From Clostridiales bacterium (lineage in GTDB: Bacteria > Bacillota > Clostridia > Christensenellales > Aristaeellaceae), in assembly GCA_019420065.1 (NCBI GenBank), contig JAHZHX010000010.1:1-41009 (forward strand): a DNA stretch of 41,009 nt, in the 5' to 3' direction. The notes below the pieces were generated by a model. The model did not search any database and had not been told where the DNA came from. It worked only from the letters and a program-made list of their open reading frames with translations. Shown one piece after another: positions 17,730 through 25,094 of this stretch; position 1 is the stretch's first letter, and every line of letters begins with the position of its first letter. The position numbers and the translations under genes were made by a program.

Positions 17730-20153
17730 ATGCCGCTGACCGCATTTGACAAGGAATCCATCAAGCAGTCGATCATTGGCAAAATTCAGCGCTACAATGG
17801 GCGGACGCTGGAGGATGCGACCGATCAGCAGATCTATCAGGCGGTTGCCTCGACGATCCGTGATCAGATCATGCAGAAGTGGGTGGCTGCCCGCGAGCAG
17901 GATAAAACATATATGGGCAAAAGGCTGTACTACCTCTCGGTAGAGTTCCTTACCGGGCGCAGCCTGCACTGCAATGCCGTGAACCTGTGCTCCATGGCCA
18001 ACGTGCGCGAGGCGCTGATGGAATTAGGCATCAACTGGCGCCATATTATCCGCGAGGAGCCGGAACCGGGGCTGGGCAACGGCGGCCTGGGCCGTTTGGC
18101 GGCCTGCTTTATGGACAGCCTGGCTTCGCTGCAAATGCCGGCCATGGGCTGCACCATTCGTTACGAATACGGGCTGTTCCGCCAGCGCATTGTAGAAGGG
18201 CAGCAGGTGGAAATGCCCGATAACTGGCTGGAAAACGGCAACGTGTGGGAGGTGGCCGCGCCTGAGGATACCGTGCAGGTTCACTTTGGCGGCCATGTGG
18301 AAACGGTGCAGGACAATGGGCGCTTGAACTTTGTGCTTCATGACTGCCGTACAGTACTGGCCGTTCCTTATGATATGCCCATTGCGGGTTATAACTGTGA
18401 TACGGTCAACACCCTGCGCATGTGGCGCGCGCGCAGCCCGCGCGATAATATGGACTTTGGCGCGTTTTCCAGCGGCAATTATGAAAAAGCACTGGAACAG
18501 GATCTGGCGGCGATCATCAGCAAGGTGCTGTATCCTGAAGACAATCATGTGGAGGGCAAGCGCCTGCGCCTGACGCAGCACTATTTCTTTACCAGCGCCA
18601 GCATGCAGTATGCCATCAAGGATTTCAAGCGTCGCTTTGGTCCGCGCTTCAACCTGCTGCCGGAGAAAATGACCGTGCAGATCAACGATACCCATCCCGG
18701 GCTTGCCATTCCCGAGCTGATGCGCATTCTTATGGATGAGGAAGGCTTGGGCTGGGAAGAGGCGCAAAACATTGTCAGCCGCACGGTAGCTTATACCAAT
18801 CATACTGTGCTCAGCGAGGCGCTGGAGCGTTGGCCGCAGCAGATGGTGCGCGAGCAGCTGCCGCGTATCTATATGATTCTGGAAGAAATGAACCGCCGCC
18901 TGTGCGACCGGCTGTGGAACGCTTTTCCGGGCGATTGGGACAGGATTGCGCACATGGCGATTCTGGCTTACGACCAGGTACACATGGCCAATTTGTGCGT
19001 GGCGATGAGCTATGCCGTCAATGGCGTCAGCCGCCTGCATGGCGAGATCCTGAAAAACACCACGTTCCATGACTATTACACCCTCATGCCGGAGAAGTTT
19101 ACTTACATAACCAATGGCATTACGCACCGCCGCTGGCTGATGGCGTGCAATACGCGCCTGAGCAGCCTGATTTGCGAGGCGATCGGCGACGCATGGCAGA
19201 CCGACCCGCAGCGCCTGGTCGAGCTTGCGCCCTTTGCCGACGACGCGGCGTTCCGTGAAAAGTTTTATGATGTAAAGCAGTTCAACAAGCATCAGTTCAA
19301 CCGCATGCTGGAAATGCGCCAGAACATGACCGCGGATATGGATTTCATGTTTGACGCGCAGTGCAAGCGCCTGCATGAGTACAAGCGCCAGCTGCTCAAC
19401 GCGCTGCATATTCATGTGCTGTATAACCGTATCATGGATGATCCCGGATACGAGATGGTGCCGCGCGTATTCATTTTTGCCGCCAAAGCCAGCCCAGGAT
19501 ATTATAAGGCCAAGCTGATTATCCGCTATATTCTGGCCTTGTCCAAGCTGATTGACCAGTCGCCGCGCGCCCGGCGTATGCTGCGCATCATTTTTGTGGA
19601 GAATTATGATGTGTCGGCGGCCGAAGCGATCATTCCCGCGACCGAGGTATCGGAACAGCTGTCTACCGCGGGCAAGGAGGCCAGCGGTACCGGCAACATG
19701 AAGTTTATGATGAACGGCGCGGTCACCATCGGCACGATGGATGGCGCCAATGTGGAGATCAGCGAGCAGGTGGGGATGGACAACATCTACATCTTTGGCA
19801 TGCGGGCTGACACGGCCGCGGCGCTGGAGCGCGAGGGCGGCTATAATCCCATGACCATTTTTGAGCACAACAGCGAGATACGCCGTGCTCTGACGCAGAT
19901 GATCGACGGCACGCTGCTGCCGGAAAGCCCCGTTGCCCTTCAGGTGCTCTATCATGACCTGATGTTTGACGACCGGTATTTTGTCCTCAAGGACTTTGGC
20001 AGCTATTCCATGGCGCAGCGCCGGATCGACGAGGATTACCGCGACCGAAATAAGTGGCTGCGCATGGCGGTGCTCAATACGGCGCATTCGGGCATTTTCG
20101 CCTCCGACCGCACGATCCAGGAATACAACGATAAGATCTGGCATCTGAAGTAA
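17730..20153 (+). CDS. glgP: Glycogen/starch/alpha-glucan phosphorylase
   Basis: Removes glucose from alpha-1,4-glucans as glucose 1-phosphate. 807 residues, full family length. The PLP-binding lysine is residue 658 in EASGTGNMKFMMNG, followed by GTMDGANVEI. LGNGGLGRLAACFMDSLA near residue 115 and QINDTHPGLAIPELMRI near 315 are classical phosphorylase blocks. The start at 17730 has GGAGGG 8 bases upstream. It is monocistronic: its own promoter lies upstream and a convergent gene downstream, and no other glycogen genes are in the window. Confidence 0.95.
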   Translation: MPLTAFDKESIKQSIIGKIQRYNGRTLEDATDQQIYQAVASTIRDQIMQKWVAAREQDKTYMGKRLYYLSVEFLTGRSLHCNAVNLCSMANVREALMELGINWRHIIREEPEPGLGNGGLGRLAACFMDSLASLQMPAMGCTIRYEYGLFRQRIVEGQQVEMPDNWLENGNVWEVAAPEDTVQVHFGGHVETVQDNGRLNFVLHDCRTVLAVPYDMPIAGYNCDTVNTLRMWRARSPRDNMDFGAFSSGNYEKALEQDLAAIISKVLYPEDNHVEGKRLRLTQHYFFTSASMQYAIKDFKRRFGPRFNLLPEKMTVQINDTHPGLAIPELMRILMDEEGLGWEEAQNIVSRTVAYTNHTVLSEALERWPQQMVREQLPRIYMILEEMNRRLCDRLWNAFPGDWDRIAHMAILAYDQVHMANLCVAMSYAVNGVSRLHGEILKNTTFHDYYTLMPEKFTYITNGITHRRWLMACNTRLSSLICEAIGDAWQTDPQRLVELAPFADDAAFREKFYDVKQFNKHQFNRMLEMRQNMTADMDFMFDAQCKRLHEYKRQLLNALHIHVLYNRIMDDPGYEMVPRVFIFAAKASPGYYKAKLIIRYILALSKLIDQSPRARRMLRIIFVENYDVSAAEAIIPATEVSEQLSTAGKEASGTGNMKFMMNGAVTIGTMDGANVEISEQVGMDNIYIFGMRADTAAALEREGGYNPMTIFEHNSEIRRALTQMIDGTLLPESPVALQVLYHDLMFDDRYFVLKDFGSYSMAQRRIDEDYRDRNKWLRMAVLNTAHSGIFASDRTIQEYNDKIWHLK

Positions 20154-20159
20154 GAAAAA

Positions 20160-20184
20160 GGCGCTGAGAGAGTCTCTCAGCGCC
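20160..20184 (-). terminator. Terminator of the DUF1540 gene
   Basis: A perfect 12-base inverted repeat (GGCGCTGAGAGA and its complement around one central base). On the minus strand it is followed by TTTTT, so it should end the DUF1540 transcript. On the plus strand the T tract is poor (TTGCCC), so for glgP it is at most a weak terminator or RNA-stabilising hairpin. Confidence 0.75.
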
Positions 20185-20203
20185 TTGCCCAAATACCGAC
20201 AGC

Positions 20204-20377
20204 TTACTTGCAGCAATAGCTGCCGCACATGCTTTCATCGGCCGCTTCGCCGGTGTAGGCCATGGGCGTGGGTTCAACCTGGATGCGTTCCAGACCGCAA
20301 TGGCCGTTCTCGTTGTGATACTTGCAGGAAACAACGCTGCACTCAATGCACTGATGACCGGAAGAGGGATGGCTCAT
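20204..20377 (-). CDS. DUF1540 domain small cysteine-rich protein
   Basis: 57 residues. It begins MSHPSSGHQCIECSVVSCKY, then HNENGHCGLERIQVEP, and ends ESMCGSYCCK; the CxxxxC/HNxxxxC pattern and the C-terminal cysteine block match DUF1540, a short putative metal-binding domain common in Clostridia. GGAAGG lies 8 bases before the ATG, and the strong hairpin/T tract after the stop fits a stand-alone small gene. No function is known for the family. Confidence 0.8.
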   Translation of the reverse strand: MSHPSSGHQCIECSVVSCKYHNENGHCGLERIQVEPTPMAYTGEAADESMCGSYCCK

Positions 20378-20414
20378 AGATGGATCCTTCCTTTCATAGA
20401 TAATGCAAAATGAT

Positions 20415-20556
20415 GGACGCGGCAGTCCCTCGCGCGCGAAACTGTCTGGCGCAGAACGTGTGGCACGTGCGATGCATCACAGTGCGGCCCGACCCCATGG
20501 GTGGGTGCTGCTGTAGGGTCTAACGCGCGGGCAGACGTATCGCTCCTTTTGCGTCC
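20415..20556 (+). ncRNA. Candidate structured RNA in the DUF1540-queT intergenic region (strand uncertain)
   Basis: The 288 bases between the two divergent genes hold no convincing ORF but many complementary segments in nested order: GGACGC (20415-20420) with GCGTCC (20551-20556); GTCTG (20444-20448) with CAGAC (20532-20536); GCGC next to each; a hairpin ACGTG-TGG-CACGT (~20456-20468); and GACCC with GGGTC (~20491-20520). The closing stem, large internal loops and a folded end resemble the outline of a 6S-type RNA, but I see no sequence proof. It could equally be part of the queT leader or an untranslated region of the DUF1540 gene. Confidence 0.35.
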
Positions 20557-20610
20557 GGCACTATTATGCCCGGTTTGCGCGATGCTATTGCGGCAAAAAA
20601 TAACGATTCC

Positions 20611-20655
20611 GGCGGTGAGTTCGCAAGCCTCCTCACCTAAATCAAAACTAAGGAG
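20611..20655 (+). promoter_or_regulatory. preQ1-I-like riboswitch upstream of queT
   Basis: GGTGAG (20614-20619) pairs with CTCACC (20632-20637). The 12-base loop TTCGCAAGCCTC and the A-rich tail TAAATCAAAACTAAGGAG follow the preQ1 class I layout (short stem, C-containing loop, A-rich tail that folds back). The tail runs into the ribosome site AAGGAG (20650-20655), 10 bases before the queT start. Translation would therefore be blocked when preQ1 is bound. The gene downstream is a queuosine-precursor transporter, the usual partner of this riboswitch. Confidence 0.78.
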
Positions 20656-20665
20656 AAAATCAAAA

Positions 20666-21145
20666 ATGAAAAACAACCGTTCGCTTTATGTTGCTCAGGC
20701 AGCGATGATCGCAGCGCTTTATGTGGTGCTGACGTATGTTAGCTCGGCGCTGGGACTGTGGGAAATCCGTTTTTCCGAGGCGCTGAGCATCCTGCCGTTT
20801 TTTACCGCTGCGGCCGTTCCCGGGCTTACGATCGGATGCATCGCCGCCAATCTTTTGACGGGCTGCGCCGCCTGGGATATCGTCTTTGGCTCGCTGGCAA
20901 CGTTTGCGGGCGCGTTTGCTGCGTATAAACTGCGCAAAAAAAGCTGGGTCTGGGCGCCATGGCCGAATGTGATCGCCAATACGATCGTGGTGCCGCTGAT
21001 ACTGCAATTTGTTTACATGGACACGTCGCGTACTTATTTGGGATTTGTCGGGTATATCGCGTTGAGCGAAGCGGTATCCGGCGCGGCGCTGGGGTATGTG
21101 CTGCTGCACGCCCTGCGTCCGCGCGCGCGGATGTTTCGCCTGTGA
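20666..21145 (+). CDS. queT: QueT family queuosine-precursor (preQ1) transporter
   Basis: 159-residue membrane protein with about five hydrophobic helices, the substrate-binding (S component) type of ECF transporters. ALYVVLTYVSSALGLWEIRFSEAL-like content near residue 15-40 and LTIGCIAANLLTGCAAWDIVFGSLAT are typical of QueT. It takes up queuosine precursors for tRNA modification. The start has AAGGAG 10 bases upstream, inside the preQ1-I-like riboswitch tail, which supports both the start and the substrate. Energising ECF subunits are not in the window. Confidence 0.88.
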   Translation: MKNNRSLYVAQAAMIAALYVVLTYVSSALGLWEIRFSEALSILPFFTAAAVPGLTIGCIAANLLTGCAAWDIVFGSLATFAGAFAAYKLRKKSWVWAPWPNVIANTIVVPLILQFVYMDTSRTYLGFVGYIALSEAVSGAALGYVLLHALRPRARMFRL

Positions 21146-21177
21146 CGGTTTGACCCGTTGAGAAAGGAGAGATGGCA

Positions 21178-21843
21178 GTGCATCTGTATTATTGCAAGGC
21201 GTGCAAGGCGGACAGCCTGACGCCGGTATGCGGGCGCTGCGGAGCGGAACTGAATCAAATCAAGTGCTTCAAGTGGTGCGCCAACCGCATGCCGCTGGGG
21301 GACACGCCAACGCTTCTGGGCGCGTTCAGGCTGCTGGGGCTGACGGCGGTCGTTTTGCTGCTTTTTCTTTTCTTGGGGGAATTGATTTTTTCGCCGAACA
21401 AGCAGGCGGCGCTGACGATGCTGCCCGCGAGCGGTGTTTTGCCCTGGATGCTGGTCGCCGTGGCGGTCGGCGCGGCGCTGATTATGCTTTGGCTGGGATT
21501 GCAGGGCGTGGAAGAACGGCATTTTCTGCTGGACAGCCGCGGGGTGCGCATGCAGGTATGGATTGAGCCGTCGCGCGTCAAATGCCTGACCCGCTTCATC
21601 CCCTATGATACCTATCGCATTCGCATCGTGGACGAAAAAGAAGGCAAAAAACGTATGCTTATCAATGAGACATACTTGCTTTGGCAGGATGTGTGCCGGT
21701 ATGAGATTCGCCGCCATGCTTGCCGGGTCGATCTATACCGTCCCAGCGGCTTTCGATTCATGAGCCTTTACCCGGAAATGCAGGAGATGGAGGAGCTGCT
21801 GGCTTATATCACGGCGAGAATGAAGCATTTGCCGAAAAAGTAA
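21178..21843 (+). CDS. Zinc-ribbon membrane protein of unknown function
   Basis: 221 residues. The N-terminus carries two CxxC pairs (YYCKACKADSL and VCGRCGAEL), followed by two hydrophobic segments (~45-70 and ~85-105) and a soluble C-terminal half (~115-220) that resembles PH-like domains of small bacterial membrane proteins. GTG 21178 is preferred over ATG 21172 because GGAG lies 8 bases before it but only 2 before the ATG. It follows queT by 32 bases and may be co-transcribed. I do not recognise a named family and no function can be given. Confidence 0.7.
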   Translation: MHLYYCKACKADSLTPVCGRCGAELNQIKCFKWCANRMPLGDTPTLLGAFRLLGLTAVVLLLFLFLGELIFSPNKQAALTMLPASGVLPWMLVAVAVGAALIMLWLGLQGVEERHFLLDSRGVRMQVWIEPSRVKCLTRFIPYDTYRIRIVDEKEGKKRMLINETYLLWQDVCRYEIRRHACRVDLYRPSGFRFMSLYPEMQEMEELLAYITARMKHLPKK

Positions 21844-21875
21844 GTATAATTCGCACGAAAAGGAAGGAGAAAACG

Positions 21876-21914
21876 GTGATTCTCTGTATTGACAAAGCTC
21901 CATGCAAGGACTGA
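21876..21914 (+). CDS. Leader peptide of the MFS gene (12 codons)
   Basis: GTG start with AAGGAG (21864-21869) 6 bases upstream, a better ribosome site than those of many genes here. It reads MILCIDKAPCKD and stops at TGA 21912-21914. Its last codons form one arm of two competing RNA stems (see the attenuator entry). The short hydrophobic N-terminus ILCI is reminiscent of drug-sensing stalling peptides of erm-type leaders, but this is inference. No protein function beyond translation in cis is expected. Confidence 0.6.
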   Translation: MILCIDKAPCKD

Positions 21915-21991
21915 GGACGCTGCATGGAGAGGAGACTTGACGTCCTCAGACTTTGCAAATTTGAATGATATAAAAACAAAGGAGCAAAGTC
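21898..21991 (+). promoter_or_regulatory. Translational attenuator with three mutually exclusive stems ahead of the MFS gene
   Basis: Stem 1: CTCCATGCA (21898-21906) with TGCATGGAG (21921-21929), nine perfect pairs. Stem 2: 21904-21919 with 21941-21956, fifteen pairs of sixteen with one A-A mismatch, core CTGAGGACG/CGTCCTCAG. Stem 3: GACTTTGC (21949-21956) with GCAAAGTC (21984-21991), eight perfect pairs, plus an inner TTTG/CAAA. Stem 3 lies over the end of the ribosome site GGAG (21981-21984) and the spacer up to the ATG. Stem 2 uses parts of both stem 1 and stem 3, so it excludes them. A ribosome held early in the leader peptide would cover the stem 1 arm, favour stem 2 and free the MFS start. 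No T tract follows, so this should act on translation. Confidence 0.7.
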
Positions 21992-21994
21992 GAA

Positions 21995-23290
21995 ATGAAA
22001 AAAGAAGAATATCGAGCGTTAAAACCGTATCTGCTGCTGTGGAGCACGCAGTCGCTTTCCACCCTTGGCAGCGCCATGACCAGCTATGCGCTGGTACTGT
22101 GGGCGTATGTGCAAAGCGGATCGGCGCTGAAAACGGCGCTTTTGTCCATTTGTTCCTATGCGCCGTATGTGGCGGTCAGCATATTTGCTGGAGCGCTGAG
22201 CGACCGATGGGATAAAAAGCGCACCATGCTGGTTTGCGATTTGATTGCCGCGCTGAGCACGGTGGCCGTGCTGGCGCTGCTCAAGACCGGGCAGCTTCGA
22301 ATCGGTCATTTGTATTTGCTCAACGCTATGAACGGGCTGATGAATACCGTCCAACAGCCGGCCAGCGAAGTGATGACAACGCTGCTGCTGCCCAAAGCGT
22401 TCTATCAGAGGACAAGCGGCCTAAGGTCTTTTTCCCAGGCGCTCAACTCGGTTTTGACGCCCATTTTGGCTACGGCGCTGTTTTCGCTGGCAGGCATGGA
22501 ATGGATCATTGCACTTGATTTGCTGACCTTTGCGGCGGCCTTCCTGACGCTGTGGCTGTTGATACATCCTCCGAGGGCGCAAGGCGCGGAAGCGGCAAAG
22601 GAGGGGCTGATGGCTTCGGCGCGCGCCGGGCTGCGATGGCTCAAACAGCATCCACTGGTGCTGAACCTGATCCTGTTTCTGGCCTGCATCAATCTGATTG
22701 CCTCGGTATACAACGCGGCGCTGCCGGCGATGGTGCTTTCGCGCGCCTGCGGCGGAGAAAGGGTTTTGGGTTTGGTGAATGCCTGCGCCGGCATTGCAAC
22801 GCTGTGCGGCAGCGTGATTACCGCATTGCTTCCCGCGCCGCATAATCGGGTCAAATGCATATGCATGGCGCTTTTTCTGTCCATGAGCACGGAAAATTTT
22901 ATGCTGTCCTTTGGTCAAACTCCCTTGGTCTGGTATGCGGGCGCGGTGCTGGGCTGGATTTTGATCCCTTTTATGAACGCCAATATGGACGTGATCTTTC
23001 GCAGCACGATTCCGGCCGCCATGCAGGGGCGCGTATACGCCTGCCGCAATACGCTGCAGTTTTTCACCATTCCGCTTGGATACCTGCTGGGCGGCTTTCT
23101 GGTGGACAGCGTGTTTGAACCGCTGCTGGCAGCGCAGCAAGAGGGCGATCTTTTACGGCGCATATATGGCGCGGAAAAGGGCGCCGGCGCAGCATTTTTA
23201 TTCTTTGCCATAGGAGCTGCCGGCGTGGCGGTATGCGTAATTTTCAGCAGGATTCTGAAAAAATACAAATGGAGCGAAAGGGCAGATTGA
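21995..23290 (+). CDS. MFS transporter, DHA3/Mef-like drug efflux type
   Basis: 431 residues with about 12 hydrophobic segments. The N-terminus LKPYLLLWSTQSLSTLGSAMTSYALVLW and the loop 2-3 motif FAGALSDRWDKKRTM are typical of the drug:H+ antiporter-3 group, which includes the macrolide pump Mef and EntS. LNAMNGLMNTVQQPASEVM and FMNANMDVIFRSTIP are further family blocks. Ribosome site AAAGGAG is 10 bases upstream. The only gene of its unit; it is preceded by a leader peptide and attenuator-like stems, which suggests induction by a ribosome-targeting compound. The actual substrate is unknown. Confidence 0.85.
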   Translation: MKKEEYRALKPYLLLWSTQSLSTLGSAMTSYALVLWAYVQSGSALKTALLSICSYAPYVAVSIFAGALSDRWDKKRTMLVCDLIAALSTVAVLALLKTGQLRIGHLYLLNAMNGLMNTVQQPASEVMTTLLLPKAFYQRTSGLRSFSQALNSVLTPILATALFSLAGMEWIIALDLLTFAAAFLTLWLLIHPPRAQGAEAAKEGLMASARAGLRWLKQHPLVLNLILFLACINLIASVYNAALPAMVLSRACGGERVLGLVNACAGIATLCGSVITALLPAPHNRVKCICMALFLSMSTENFMLSFGQTPLVWYAGAVLGWILIPFMNANMDVIFRSTIPAAMQGRVYACRNTLQFFTIPLGYLLGGFLVDSVFEPLLAAQQEGDLLRRIYGAEKGAGAAFLFFAIGAAGVAVCVIFSRILKKYKWSERAD

Positions 23291-23342
23291 GACTGCCGCG
23301 CAACGAAAAACGGACGCTTGAGCTGCTCATCCTTTTGCAAGA

Positions 23343-24365
23343 TTATTTGTTTTTGCTGTAACCCTGCGGGTTCTGCGACTGCCATCTCCACGCGTCGCGG
23401 CACATGTCTTCCAGCGTGCGGGAAGCGCGCCAGCCAAGCACCTTTTCCGCTTTGGAAGCATCCGCAAAGCAGGCAGGCAGATCGCCCGGGCGGCGGGGAG
23501 CCACTTCCTTGTTGAGCAGCAGGTGGTTGACCTTTTCGAAAGTATTGACGACCTGGAAAACGCTGTAACCTTCGCCCGTGCCCAGGTTAAAAACCTCGGT
23601 TCCGGTTTTGCCGACAGCGTATTCCAGCGCCTTGACGTGGCCTTCCGCCAAGTCCATGACATGGATATAGTCGCGGATGCAGCTGCCGTCGGGCGTGGGA
23701 TAATCGTTGCCGAACATATACAGCTTTTCGCGCACGCCGGCCGCCGTCTGGCAGATAAAGGGCATCAGGTTGTTGGGAATACCGCAGGGATCCTCGCCAA
23801 TCATGCCGCTTTCATGCGCGCCGATGGGGTTGAAGTAGCGCAGCAGCACGACGGACCATTCGGGGTCGGATACGGCCAGGTCGCGCAGAATCTGCTCGTT
23901 CATCCATTTGGTCCAGCCATAGGGACAGGAGCAGGCGCCGACCGGGCGGTCTTCGCGCAGCGGCGGCGTTTGCCCTTCGCCGTAAACGGTGGCGGAGCTG
24001 GAGAACACGATGCGTTTTACGCCGTGCGCGCTCATGCAGCGGCAGAGCGTGATGGTGGAATTGATGTTGTTGCTGTAATAATCCAGGGGGATGCGAACGG
24101 ACTCGCCCACCGCTTTCAGTCCCGCGAAATGCACGGCAGCGTCAATCTTTTCAGCGTCCAGCACGCGATTCACAAAGGCGTCGTCGCAGCAGTCGCCCTC
24201 ATAGAGCGCTACTTTTTTGCCGGTAATTTTTTCAACGCGATAAATAGCCTCGGGACAGCTGTTGTAATAATTATCAAGCACCACAACCTCATGTCCGGCG
24301 TTCAGCATGGCAACGCAGGTATGCGAGCCGATATATCCGGCGCCGCCGGTAAGCAAAATACGCAA
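23343..24365 (-). CDS. galE: UDP-glucose 4-epimerase GalE
   Basis: Interconverts UDP-glucose and UDP-galactose, feeding galactose use and surface glycans. The Rossmann motif TGGAGYIGSH is at the N-terminus. FSSSATVYG provides the conserved Ser/Thr, and YGWTK is the catalytic YxxxK, followed by LRYFNPIGAHESG and PDGSCIRDYIHVMDLA. TTG at 24365 is chosen: GAGGGAGG lies just upstream, and the product begins MRILLTGGAGYIG as usual. ATG 24383 is the alternative but would lie only about 10 bases from the expected transcript start. 340 residues, normal length. It is convergent with the MFS gene. Confidence 0.93.
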   Translation of the reverse strand: MRILLTGGAGYIGSHTCVAMLNAGHEVVVLDNYYNSCPEAIYRVEKITGKKVALYEGDCCDDAFVNRVLDAEKIDAAVHFAGLKAVGESVRIPLDYYSNNINSTITLCRCMSAHGVKRIVFSSSATVYGEGQTPPLREDRPVGACSCPYGWTKWMNEQILRDLAVSDPEWSVVLLRYFNPIGAHESGMIGEDPCGIPNNLMPFICQTAAGVREKLYMFGNDYPTPDGSCIRDYIHVMDLAEGHVKALEYAVGKTGTEVFNLGTGEGYSVFQVVNTFEKVNHLLLNKEVAPRRPGDLPACFADASKAEKVLGWRASRTLEDMCRDAWRWQSQNPQGYSKNK

Positions 24366-24399
24366 ACGCAATCCCTCCCTCATTTTTTTGACCTTCCAT

Positions 24400-24428
24400 A
24401 GTATACGAGTTTCAGCAGAAAATGTCAA
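24400..24428 (-). promoter_or_regulatory. Promoter of galE
   Basis: On the minus strand TTGACA (24428-24423), 17 bases, TATACT (24405-24400). This is close to consensus. Transcription should start near 24393, giving a short leader containing GAGGGAGG before the TTG start. Confidence 0.8.
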
Positions 24429-24482
24429 ACGGGAAAAGCAGCATAAATTTACATTGCGGGGGCTGGCGGACGGCACAATATT

Positions 24483-24491
24483 TGATATAAT
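24483..24491 (+). promoter_or_regulatory. Extended -10 promoter of the ECF sigma operon
   Basis: TGATATAAT at 24483-24491 is a perfect extended -10 (TGnTATAAT), 28 bases before the GTG start of the sigma gene. No good -35 lies at the right distance. Control by its own ECF factor cannot be excluded. Confidence 0.55.
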
Positions 24492-24518
24492 AGAGGATGG
24501 AAAGGATGTGAGAGGCCC

Positions 24519-25094
24519 GTGAGCATTTTCAGCCGCAAAGAGAAAGCCGAACTGTTTGAGCAGGCGGTCAGCGCGCACGAACGCGGGATCTATCTGCTTT
24601 GCCTGCGCATGATGGGCAGCCGGGAGGACGCGCAGGACTGCGCGCAGGAAGCGCTGCTGAACGCTTACCGCGCTTTTGACCGTTTTCGCGGCGAGTCAGG
24701 CATGAAAACTTGGCTGTACCGCATCGCCTATAATACCTGCATCGACGCGCTGCGTCGCAGACGCGGCGTGGTTTCGCTCGATTCGATGCGGGAAAACGGT
24801 TTTGATATTGCCGAGCAGCACATGCCGCAGCCGGAGGCGGCGGCTGAACAGGGAGAGATGCGCGCGCGGCTGACGCAGGCGATCAAGCGGCTGCCCGAGG
24901 ATCAACGCGCGGTGCTGATCCTGCGCGATTTTCAGGATACGGCATATGAGGAAATTTCCGCCATTCTGGGCTTGCCGGAGGGGACGGTCAAGAGCCGTCT
25001 CAGCCGGGCGCGGGAAAAAGTAAAAAATTATATGAAAAATGGGGAACAAAATACGCGCGGGCGCGTCCAAGAAAATGAAGGGAGGCAAAAGTAA
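24519..25094 (+). CDS. ECF RNA polymerase sigma factor (sigma-70 family)
   Basis: 191 residues. Region 2 covers ~20-90 (LLCLRMMGSREDAQDCAQEALLNAYRAF is the -10 binding helix region), and region 4 covers ~115-170, with LPEDQRAVLILRDFQD and the helix-turn-helix SAILGLPEGTVKSRLSRAREK. No region 3, as expected for the extracytoplasmic function class. Starts at GTG 24519. Its stop codon overlaps the start of the next gene (TAATG), which encodes a zf-HC2 membrane protein, the classic sigma/anti-sigma arrangement. It probably controls a cell-envelope response; the regulon is unknown. Confidence 0.92.
   Translation: MSIFSRKEKAELFEQAVSAHERGIYLLCLRMMGSREDAQDCAQEALLNAYRAFDRFRGESGMKTWLYRIAYNTCIDALRRRRGVVSLDSMRENGFDIAEQHMPQPEAAAEQGEMRARLTQAIKRLPEDQRAVLILRDFQDTAYEEISAILGLPEGTVKSRLSRAREKVKNYMKNGEQNTRGRVQENEGRQK

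Noticed and set aside
20160..20184. Strong terminator of glgP
   Set aside because: The plus-strand side has TTGCCC rather than a T run; the T run is on the minus-strand side.
18024..20228. 734-codon minus-strand open frame opposite glgP
   Set aside because: Shadow frame; it also runs through the perfect inverted repeat and the DUF1540 stop region.
20401..20610. RNase P RNA, tmRNA or SRP RNA in the intergenic region
   Set aside because: None of their conserved core motifs can be seen; only general base pairing is present.
21941..21991. Transcription terminator ahead of the MFS gene
   Set aside because: None of the stems is followed by a T tract; the third stem lies at the ribosome site, so control of translation fits better.
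24366..24383. ATG 24383 as the start of galE
   Set aside because: It would be about 10 bases from the predicted transcript start, while GAGGGAGG is well placed for TTG 24365 and the product then matches other GalE proteins; not fully excluded.
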